Shown here: one piece after another, positions 55,868 through 64,000 of the stretch
Numbering within the stretch: position 1 is the stretch's first letter
How the letters are laid out: the number at the start of each line of letters is the position of its first letter
Assembly (NCBI GenBank): GCA_947095585.1
Contig: OX352764.1
Span: 5,193,001 to 5,257,000 of the forward strand
Origin: Nephrocerus scutellatus
Lineage: Eukaryota; Arthropoda; Insecta; Diptera; Pipunculidae
Length of the DNA: 64,000 bases
Reading direction: 5' to 3'
The notes under the pieces: generated by a model
The model's input: the letters and a program-made list of their open reading frames with translations, nothing else
Told to the model about the DNA's origin: nothing
Database searches by the model: none
Made by a program: the position numbers and the translations under genes

Positions 55868-56476
55868 CTTATGTCTGTATGTCTCCGTGTCTCTATGTCT
55901 GTATGTCTGTATGTCTGTATGTCTGTATGTCTGTATGTCTGTATGTCTGTATGTCTGTATGTCTGTATGTCTGTATGTCTGTATGTCTGTATGTCTGTAT
56001 CTCTGTATGTATGTATGTCTGTATGTATGTATGTCTGTATGTCTCTGTGTCTCTATGTCTCTGTGTCTCTATGTCTCTATGTATGTATGTCTGTATGTCT
56101 GTATGTCTGTATGTCTCCGTGTCTCTATGTCTGTATGTCTGTATGTCTGTATGTCTGTATGTCTGTATGTCTGTATGTCTGTATGTCTGTATGTCTGTAT
56201 GTATGTATGTCTGTATGTCTGTATGTCTGTATGTCTGTATGTCTGTATGTCTGTATGTCTCTATGTCTGTATGTCTGTATGTCTGTATGTCTGTATGTCT
56301 GTATGTCTGTATGTCTGTATGTCTCTATGTCTGTATGTCTGTATGTCTGTATGTCTGTATGTCTGTATGTCTGTATGTCTGTATGTCTGTATGTCTGGAT
56401 GTCTGTATGTCAGTATGTCTGTATGTCTGTATGTCTGTATGTCTGTATCTCTGTATGTATGTATGTCTGTTTGCGA
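55868..56476. repeat. GTATGTCT octamer microsatellite, about 600 bp
   Basis: The 8-bp unit GTATGTCT is repeated about 75 times with few substitutions (GTATCTCT, GTGTCTCT, GTATGTAT). Because 8 is not a multiple of 3, all three plus frames stay open as CLYVCMSV repeats. These are not proteins. Confidence 0.98.
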
Positions 56477-56745
56477 TTACCTTGAAGACCGTTCATCCCA
56501 TATAACTGAAACTTTGGGTCGTTGTGGGGACGGTTGAGGTGATTGTTTGTAGGGGGTTAGTGTGAAGATGGTGATGGGGTTGACGTGGTGGCTGACTAGG
56601 TAAAGTTTGTATGAGATTGACTCGAAGGTCGTGCATTTGATAGATAGAGGTGATATATGTTGGTGTGATGGAGCTGGGGGTATCTTAAGGTAGGACTTGG
56701 AGTGGAACAATGTGGTGGGGGCAGACAGGCAACGCCGGGTATTTC
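56477..56745. other. Possible Helentron/DINE-like terminal segment
   Basis: Directly after the microsatellite comes a GT-rich 250-bp segment with GATGGTGATGGGGTTGACG, ending in GGCAACGCCGGGTATTTCAG at 56730-56749. Non-autonomous Helentron families of insects are known to combine GTCY-type microsatellites with short GC-rich hairpin-bearing ends. The GCCGGGTA end is suggestive, but a CTRR-type terminus is not evident. This is an inference from composition and position, not a firm call. Confidence 0.35.
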
Positions 56746-56749
56746 AGTC

Positions 56750-58950
56750 CTAAATAATACTACAAACTAGTGACTCGTTTATTCCTATAACAGACTGCGG
56801 ACACTCCCATGTTAAAATTGGCGGCTATAACGACTGCCCAAGGATAAATATTCGAAACATCAAATTAATTTTTCTGGGTTGAACTTTGAAAGCTGGTTTT
56901 AAATGAGTCTCTGGTAGAGTGCGAATTCACAATACATTAGGAGAGCATATGTTGACTAAAGGACAGTTCCCAGAATCATAAAATCTGGAGGGTTTGTATC
57001 TATTGCCTAAAGTCTATTTGGATACGGTTGTACCAGGGGACAATAACTGTCTAAAGGGGAATTAATTTAAAAAAATGGTAACACAGGTGTGTCTATCGGT
57101 TTGTGAATGAAATATAAAGAGAAATGAATTTCCTGCCTAACTAAGCAATTTTGTGCAGCAGCTCTAGCACTTGGAATTAGTGCTTGGATAGTAAACCATT
57201 AGACATTCGAGGCACGCTACCATCAACTAAGGGACTGGATTTTGTTTGTTAGTCGCATTAAATCCAGTAGCGACGAAACAACAAAATGACTGCAACGCAC
57301 TTATCATAATTTTCCAATTTGTCCCACTCTTGCGACAAAAACGAATGGAAATTAGTGAATTCCCCCTCATGAGTACAATCAAAAGGATGTGGCTCAAAAA
57401 TATCAACCGTAAATCGTTTTTAACATTTGGCGCCTTTTTTGATGCACATTCAGCTCGAAGAGAAAGGAAAGTCTTATCAAGTTACTGATGTGCGCGTGCG
57501 ACATAATATCCCATAACATTTGCTGAGCTTGAAATTATTATTTTTATCAAAAAAGACAACATCAGCAAACTTAAAAACAACAACAACAACAAAAACACAG
57601 AAACCAAATAATATCTCTTTCCATGCGACATCCTCCTGTTCCTTCAGCTGTTGTCTGCCTCGTGTACTATACAATAAGTCTTATGTCTCTGATCCTGATG
57701 CCACACACGCTCGGAGATTCAGAAAAGAAAGACAAACATATTAGGTCTGATTAAATGGTAATTTGTATCAAGGACACGTACGTGCTGTCTCACTGGCACA
57801 CACAGATACACCCACACATGAGCACAAACGAACCTTGACAGTCATTAATGCAAATTTCATCCGATTTTGAATGCTGGAGCAGAATTGCTTGAGAATTGCG
57901 TTTAATACTTTTATGGCTTGGCAGTCTGATGATGTCCTGATGTTATAGTCAGCAGTTCCTTCTCTGATTGTATCATAATCTTATCCAGGTCATGCCGAAT
58001 TGACAAAATAAAATTTGTATTTAAGTTTTTTATGGCGTCTGTGTCCTGTATGCTGTTTACTAAGTAATTACTGCTTTTTGTCGAAATATTACAATGTATT
58101 CCATTTTAGCATTACGCCTCGTTTAACTGCGCTTCACTTCCTCAACACATTCAAATGAACAAAGGAACGAGATTTACGATTTCCACTTTTTAAAACTTTC
58201 GAGTCGGGTCTTCACATCACATGTAGACTTACTTGCAAATCGTATGGAACCCCGTTTGTCGGTCGTTATTTAAACAACCTTCCATAAACTAACAGCTCAT
58301 TAAATTGTACCTGTTACGACTGTTACGCTCATCACAATTACAAGATTTCACCGTCACTACATGTCTGCTCTTCACAGAGTCATCACCGGGCAACAAAAGG
58401 AACAACAAATGCCATCAAAAGTCTGCGAGAGTCTCGACTTTTTCATGAAATGAAATGCCCATAAATGAAAGTAATGTCCTTGTTTCCCAGCTGCTTCTCT
58501 CGACTTGACCAGCACAGCAGCTGTTCGAAGCTATCAAGCAACAGTAACTATCGTCCTTCTGTTTACAGAGCTCTTCTTTTCCAGAGCAATTGAGTCGGTG
58601 AGCTCTTGAACACAGAGTGCTTACAGAAGGAATGTAGTTTCATCCGGGATTGGTAGTAATGTTGTTTCTACTGTTGTTGTTAATGTGTTGTGTTGTTGTT
58701 GCAGCACCCAATTAAAGTTGCTCCATTGTATTCGTGTCCTCGTTTTAATTATACACAAGCAATTAACACTCGCTCATGTGAGTGTGAGTGTGTGATTGCT
58801 GCTGCAAATCCTGCCGACTACTGTGTCCACTGTGATGCCGATGAAGCCATCAGGTCACAACGCAGTGTGCACCTTTCACTCAGTTAACTTTTTAAAATCC
58901 GTTTTAAATCTGTCGATGTATTTTGGAGAAAGTTTTTATCTATCATCGTC
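56750..58950. other. Unassigned DNA
   Basis: No gene, RNA or repeat is recognised over 2.2 kb. Short AAC and TTG runs occur near 57577-57592 and 58690. Confidence 0.4.
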
Positions 58951-58959
58951 GGTGTACTG

Positions 58960-59090
58960 GTATCCTATTTAAAAGTGGTACTTCAAAAAGGCGACCATCA
59001 AAAAGGCGCACAATTAAAAAGGGGCGCTATGAAAAAGCGATCAACAAAAAGACGACCATCAAAAAGGTGATTTATAAAATCGAGAAAGAC
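58960..59090 (+). repeat. Left inverted terminus of the foldback-like element
   Basis: Modules read CTTCAAAAAGGCGAC, CATCAAAAAGGCGCA, CAATTAAAAAGGGGCG, CTATGAAAAAGCGAT, CAACAAAAAGACGAC and CATCAAAAAGGTGAT. The order of the first four matches the right terminus on the opposite strand. Confidence 0.75.
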
Positions 59091-59120
59091 GCTTAGACGG
59101 AATAAGTGATGGGCGCGGAC

Positions 59121-59405
59121 ATTTAATAACAATATTTGGCGCGACAGACCGTTGCGATCCAAGGGCTAGCTTCTCGCGACCATTTGTGTTCTCCGTGTAT
59201 ATTTCTGCACACAAATGGAAGGGATCTACAATTTAATGCCGTATCCGAACGGCGAATTGAGAAGCATTCCGTGACAAGTTATTACTCTATGACGTTTGTC
59301 AGACATTCGCGAGAGGTGGGACACCGTAAGAAATACTTTTGGCGTTACTGGGATTCGAACCACGAACCTCCTCAGAAGCCATGCGCATCTGAGCCAAGGC
59401 GCACA
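59121..59405 (-). mobile_element. tRNA-derived SINE, near full length
   Basis: The complement starts TGTGCGCCTTGGCTCAGATG (A-box region) with the B box GGTTCGAATCCC near 59350-59361. It continues with CTCTCGCGAATG and GGTCGCGAGAAG and ends CGCGCCAAATATTGTTATTA. It matches the 12905-13195 copy over its whole length, with a 2-5-base deletion in the A-box region. I could not find a clear target duplication. Confidence 0.85.
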
Positions 59406-59654
59406 CTATATTTAGTTCCAGAAAATTTGTATAGCACCTTTTTGCGCGATCTTACAGTTGACAAGAGTCAGGGGGGTTAATATATGAAGGTAACTTTTCA
59501 TGTCATCAGTATAGATAGAGAGGGGATATTCTTTGATGATGCAATCGACATCGTTAAATGACAAGACGAAAACCAAATAGCTGAGTTGGCTACCCTGAGG
59601 TACTTCAGAAGTAGCTACATATATAGTTCGAGCTAGTAGGTTCGATGACGAATG

Positions 59655-60415
59655 TAAGCTAGCGACTGAACGTAAGAATGTTGCGTACCGAGCAATGCAA
59701 CGATCCCGTGCATGCGAAGAAGAATATAAAGAGCTCAGAAGATATGAAAAACTGTTCACCGGTGAAAGAAAGCAGCCTGTGAGAAGAATTTTGTCCGTGA
59801 ACTAGGACAGTACATAGAGCGAGGACCGCACCACGTACGGAAGTTTTACCAAGGAGTCTGCGGTATGATGCAATATAAACGGTGTTGCACATACTCCGAA
59901 GACAAGGAGGGATCCCAAAGGCATCTTAGTGCGATTGAAAGAGTACTTTCATGAGTTGCTGAATGCACAGCTAACAGAAAAATAACACCAATAACCGACG
60001 ACCACACCAACACGAAAAGAGTTTAAGATTTTCTCCTCTATCCTACAAGAGAGGATAGCCCCATAAACTAAAGTCATCATTGGCCCATACCAGTGTAACT
60101 TCAGCCAAGGCAAATCAACAACTGATCACATTTTCACCCATATGCAGATGATGGAAAAAGGTTAGAGTTTCAAAACTCACTACACCACCTTTTTATAGAC
60201 TATAATGCCGCCTATGATAGCATAGCCATGAGAGAGTTTGGCATCCCAAATAAACTGACACGACTATATAGGTTGACCATGACCAATGTTATAAGCCAAG
60301 TAAAAATATCCGGATTACTATCAAGCCCAACACCTATAAAGGTCCCTGACAAGAGGATGGACTGGCCTGCGTTCTTTTCAACCTGGTGTATGAGAAACTG
60401 AAGAGAAGCGTAGAA
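59655..60415 (+). pseudogene. Non-LTR retrotransposon: linker and RT fingers
   Basis: The plus strand encodes EYKELRRYEKLFTGERKQP near 59720-59780, the linker shared with 26590-26650 (minus). LKEYFHELLNAQL lies near 59935-59975. Then the RT block SILQERIAP, IGPYQCNFSQGKSTTDHIFT (about 60035-60140) and HHLFIDYNAAYDSIAMREFG (60182-60245) with the first catalytic D. IPNKLTRLYRLTMTNVISQV follows at about 60245-60305. The next GxRQG block is badly worn near 60350. A deletion lies between the linker and RT. After about 60415 the sequence belongs to another family. Confidence 0.82.
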
Positions 60416-60429
60416 AGTAAGCCCGCTGT

Positions 60430-61360
60430 ATGGCTCTGACAAAACATTATCAGACCCAGGCTTACATACCTGATATGGTGGCCAAACACAGAGCAGAGGA
60501 AGACACGCTCGAAACTCAGTAAAATTCAAAGACTAATATGTCTTAGTGCAACAGGTGCTATTAAGAATTGCCCAACAGCAACACTAGAAAAACTACTAGG
60601 ACTCACACCACTTCACTTACACATCAAAAGCGAAACGGGTGCACGAGCCATTTCACTCTAACTAACCAACTCAAAGACAATAAACCACGACATACAAGCA
60701 TCATCAAAAAAATCAACTTGGAAAGCGGAATTGTCCTCCAATCAGACTCAATGATAAAAACAACTAATTTCCAAAGGAACTTCTCAGTAAGAGCACCGGA
60801 CCGTAATTTAGTTGAAAATATCATAAATAACCTCTCCAATCATGCATCTATCTGGTACACAGACGGATCTAAAACAAACTCAGGAACAGGTGCAAGAGTA
60901 TTCGGAACCAGAATCATATTACGAATACACCTCGGAAAATCCTCAACCATTTTCCAGACAGAAACAATAGCATTAGAAGCCTGCACATTCGAATACATTA
61001 AGAGAAAATATAGAAGAACCGAGATCTATATGATCTCCGATAGCCAGGGAGCTCTGCTAGCGCTAAAAGGCCCAGTTTTCAATTCAAGAACAACTCTCAT
61101 ACACATACACCTCTGCAGTTGTTCGGCCCTTGCACACCGCATTTTAGGTAAACCTTTTTCTTACGACACGAAAGAAGAGATCTCAGATTACAGGGTCATC
61201 GACTTGATCTCATACCTGAATGCTACAGTCATGATTTGAACCTTGTCCTTATCCATGCTAGACCCCTTGAGTTTTGTGGCATCAAAATGGCACAGAGTAG
61301 CGCTAATTGAGGACTTAGCAAGCACAGCGTGGACCACCCCTCTACCTACCTACCTACAAA
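60430..61360 (+). pseudogene. R1/LOA-like element: thumb, RNase H, knuckle remnant and 3' UTR
   Basis: KLSKIQRLICLSATGAIKNC then TATLEKLLGLTPLHLHI (about 60512-60625) is the thumb of an R1/LOA-type ORF2. After frame changes a 223-codon open stretch (to 61239) contains IWYTDGSKTNSGTGARVFG (60849-60905), FQTETIALEAC near 60954-60986 and YMISDSQGALLALKG (61028-61072). These supply the D, E and D of an RNase H active site, all intact. The frame then jumps from the third block to LIHIHLCSCSALAHRILGKP, losing the GNExAD part and half the zinc knuckle. The 3' UTR ends in CTACCTACCTACCTAC (near 61341-61356). Confidence 0.85.
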
Positions 61361-61364
61361 TATT

Positions 61365-63200
61365 TACTATACTTAACAATGATTATGATTACCTATACAA
61401 CTACTCGTAGAGAGGTGACGTAGGGTTGATAGTTCTGAGACGGTCCAATGGGCAAATTTCTCTTCCAAGTAGCTCGGTATAAGCGGGGCCAAATAGAGCG
61501 AAACGATTCGCGCAGATCATTTGACTCTCGCAAAGGGAAGTGTGGTTGCGATAGTCAAACGAGAGCGGTACGATTCACGCTGTTCGTTTTAAGATCGAGA
61601 TGTTCGTGTAGAACATGTGGGAGTGATGGCGATGGTGAAATGAAAGCGGTACGATTCGCGCTGTTCATTTGACAACCAACAAACTAACGTGATTTCTATG
61701 AAATCTTGGACGAACGGAAGGTCGGTCGTCGGTTTTACTCGATTGACCGAAAGAATGTATTGATTTAGTAAAATGTATTTGGCAATGAAGTGGACGCACT
61801 TGTACTGCGGTGATGGTAAAGTTTGTGTACTTCCACACACTATGATGAGCGCTTAAGCCTCGTATCACTCTTTATTTTTGTAAATCTGTTGGGAATTATA
61901 CCGGTCTGTGAAAGGGAAAATTTGGACGATTCGTAAAGTCACTATGGTTGTTGTTGATAGGGTTTTGCCTGTTTCGACTGGGTAATTCCCACCGACCGGT
62001 TGACAGTCCGACATTTTGTTTAATTTTGTTTAATTATTATTATTCGGTGCTGTTTATCTTATATCTTTATCTTATAAAAATAAGTTTTTGGCTTTTTCCC
62101 AAATTTTGCTCAATTTGGGATTTGAACCGGGAATGCTGGGTGTTAGTCGTATGCCGTACAGGCATATGCCATAGTCTAGTCATACGGTATGTGACTATGC
62201 TAGCCAATTGTGTAATGACTAGCTTCGTTACAAGGCATACAAATAATTAATTTGAATTGACTGAATCAAAGGAAGGCCTAAATCTGAGTGAAGTTAAAAA
62301 ATAAGGTTTTTGAAAGAACTTGAGTTACCCGGCTAGTCACGGGAAACAATATCATGGACTACTGTCCCTACGGAAGTTCCCCAAGGGGGCCGTTGTATCT
62401 TACTTAATAGTCTGGTTATTATTAGTCTGATACTTGGTTTTACTCGGTAGATTATAGTGGCAGGGGGCTTCTTTAAAAAATGTCAGAATGGACGCTATTT
62501 TTAAGCATGAAGCGCTCCTACCATACAATAGCGTTGCGTTGTGCCTGGGATAGTTTCTATCCTGGGCGGCCTAGTATATTAGAGCTGATATCCTAGTGTC
62601 AAATGATAGGATACGAGGTTCCGGACGAACGTGCTGCCAGGGTCTGCTTTTGTAATCGCCCAGGCACTCATTCTGAAAGAGCTGGGTCCCTTGATGGCAG
62701 ATCTCACCAAGGTCGCGTTGGTACTACTGGGGTTGGCTGCCCACAGATAAGGTATAATCTCCTTGGAGGTTTAATTGAGTCTGGGCCAACCTTTGGTTGA
62801 GGTCCAGTTTATTCTGGCTTTGGCCTACGTAGTGGCTGGTGGTTTACTACCCAAATGCGAGTAGAGGGCTTGCATGGTAACATCAGTGGAAGGCCTGATG
62901 TTACCAAATATCTTTGGTGCATCAGAAGACCGTCCTGATGTTACCGGTGCGATGATGCGCTCTCTGTGGAGTTGCATATCTCAACCGGTTGTCGAAAAGC
63001 CAAAGATCGGCAAGGATTTAAGATAGGTCCTGCTCTAACCATTGAGTTAATACTGGCACATCAGTCTATGATGGACGTTGATTGTCGTATAACTAATCCA
63101 AGTCCGATGAGGACCGTGAAATTATACCCTATGTTGGTGGTGTTCACGTTAATCAATGACATATTTCATGTCCCTACGGAAGTGTCTAATAGCTTAGTAC
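61365..63200. other. Unrecognised interior of the foldback-like element
   Basis: About 1.8 kb matches nothing I know. It contains an 11-base perfect stem GGTAACATCAG / CTGATGTTACC at 62876-62886 and 62895-62905, with a third CCTGATGTTACC at about 62934. TGTCCCTACGGAAGT occurs near 62361 and again near 63169. Frames of 65-100 residues (62603-62800, 62966-63253) have no recognisable domain. Confidence 0.4.
62060..62200 (-). other. Possible tRNA-like promoter sequence
   Basis: The complement contains GGTTCAAATCCC near 62120-62131, a good RNA polymerase III B box, preceded by GACTAGACTATGG-like DNA. No cloverleaf or second copy was seen. It could be a diverged SINE head or chance. Confidence 0.25.
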
Positions 63201-63204
63201 ATAA

Positions 63205-63321
63205 ATTTTCGCCTTTTTTTATCGCGCCCCTTTTTAATCGTAAGCCCTTTTGATGTTCGTCTTTTCAAATGCGCCGTTTTGATGGTCGCTTTTTCGAAGT
63301 CACCTTTTTAATAGTAAGCGT
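63205..63321 (-). repeat. Right inverted terminus of the foldback-like element
   Basis: On the complement: TTCGAAAAAGCGAC, CATCAAAACGGCGCA, TTTGAAAAGACGAA, CATCAAAAGGGCTTA, CGATTAAAAAGGGGCG and CGATAAAAAAAGGCGA. Compared with the left side there are two extra modules in the middle. Confidence 0.75.
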
Positions 63322-63329
63322 GTGTACTG

Positions 63330-64000
63330 ACGGTGGCAGGACGGCTCGAACAAAATGTGCCGTTCAAAATCGAGTTACATGGAAGGGAATATTTAGATTC
63401 TTCCGGCAAATCCGAGTTACTTCGGGGGATATGTGGTAATGAATCATAATCCGCATTGAAAACTTTTTCCGCGAATTTCCCACCATCATGTGCTGGGAGT
63501 GAAACCCTTTTTTGAATCATTATTCTTATTGTTGTTGTATACCATAGAGCTTTGTAGCATTTAGTTTGGAGAGGGATATTAGAAGTTAAATCAAGAGCCT
63601 CCCTCCGTCATAACATTTATTCAACTGATTCTGTGCATCGTCGTCGTATAGATCCTCCGAATAAGAGATACACAAGGATTACGCGCGATTTACAATTATT
63701 TCAGGGAAATTAAATTGAATTAAATAATGGAACGACAGGGTTGCGGCATAACTTTGGGGAAACTTTTGCTGTGTACGAGTATATCGCGTTTTGTATGGGG
63801 ATTTTGTTTTCAGTTTCCCCCATCACCTTCAAATCCTAATGCTTAATGCCTGATGAAAACGCTTAGCATAGAGCAAGTTGTAAATTAATCAAGATCGTGG
63901 ATAAGTTAGGATAACTTTTATGTTGCAGTTAAGTTATAGTTTGTAAAGTTTTGCCAACATTTTTATTGGCTTTGACTTTAGTTTAGGAATTAAGTTGCAC
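63330..64000. other. Unassigned DNA
   Basis: Nothing was recognised up to the end of the window. Confidence 0.4.

Larger units (their letters stand above)
58960..63321. mobile_element. Candidate foldback-like transposon with tandem-repeat termini
   Basis: The two ends are inverted copies built of degenerate 15-bp modules of the type CATCAAAAAGGCGAC. The outermost flanks carry the same 8-bp word GTGTACTG on the same strand (58952-58959 and 63322-63329), as expected of a target duplication. Total span is about 4.36 kb. The interior holds a minus-strand SINE (59121-59405), LINE fragments (59655-61360) and about 1.8 kb of unrecognised DNA. Foldback elements of flies have inverted termini made of short tandem repeats and 8-9-bp target duplications, so the architecture fits. 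No transposase of its own is visible. Confidence 0.6.

Noticed and set aside
55809..56537. Long plus-strand open frames of 200-240 residues rich in C, L, Y, V, M, S
   Set aside because: They are translations of the GTATGTCT microsatellite and are open in all three frames at once.

Overview
This window looks like repeat-dominated euchromatin or intergenic/intronic DNA from an insect, most plausibly a fly (Diptera). The basis is the mix of degenerate elements: several lineages of non-LTR retrotransposons (R1/LOA-like with RNase H and CCHC tails, Jockey-like, CR1-like, and a family with an APE endonuclease), mariner-like DNA transposons, a BEL/Pao-type integrase scrap, a tRNA-derived SINE family, and GTCT-rich microsatellites. 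I found no host protein-coding gene, rRNA or functional tRNA that I can support. The species is an inference only.

Layout. 0-2.1 kb: an apparently intact mariner-like element (152-1455, TA-flanked, open transposase) followed by a BEL/Pao integrase remnant. 2-8.4 kb: unassigned DNA with four tandem-repeat blocks (4.2-4.7, 4.8, 5.3-6.0 and 6.3-6.7 kb). 8.4-9.8 kb: a minus-strand LINE reverse transcriptase. 12.4-13.3 kb: a degenerate satellite interrupted by a full-length SINE with an 11-bp target duplication. 14.6-15.7 kb: a second satellite with an inserted LINE-related piece. 17-21 kb: three or four R1/LOA-like fragments. 22.3-23.0 kb: a large hairpin and a 121-bp tandem repeat. 25.0-25.9 kb: a 224-bp tandem triplication carrying a SINE fragment. 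26-32.3 kb: LINE fragments of three families. 34-35.8 kb: a microsatellite plus two LINE fragments. 38.5-43.6 kb: a dead mariner relative, an RT scrap, an R1-like ORF2, an RNase H scrap and an R1/LOA-like 3' end. 45.9-49.7 kb: a nested island (mariner remnant hit by a SINE and by a CR1-like LINE, then R1/LOA pieces). 51.5-56.7 kb: more R1/LOA-like ORF2s, a CR1-like 3' end and a 0.6-kb GTATGTCT microsatellite. 58.96-63.32 kb: a candidate foldback-type element with degenerate tandem-repeat inverted termini and an 8-bp direct flank repeat, carrying a SINE, two LINE pieces and about 1.8 kb of unrecognised interior.

The genes do not form pathways or operons. They are copies of selfish elements, nearly all broken by stops, frameshifts and internal deletions; the 152-1455 mariner-like element is the only one with an uninterrupted coding frame. 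The most promising undescribed object is the 58960-63321 foldback-like structure. Next are the SINE family, the mariner-like transposase with 36 residues between its second and third acidic catalytic positions, and the 22.4-kb hairpin. Element boundaries given as round numbers are estimates by eye.
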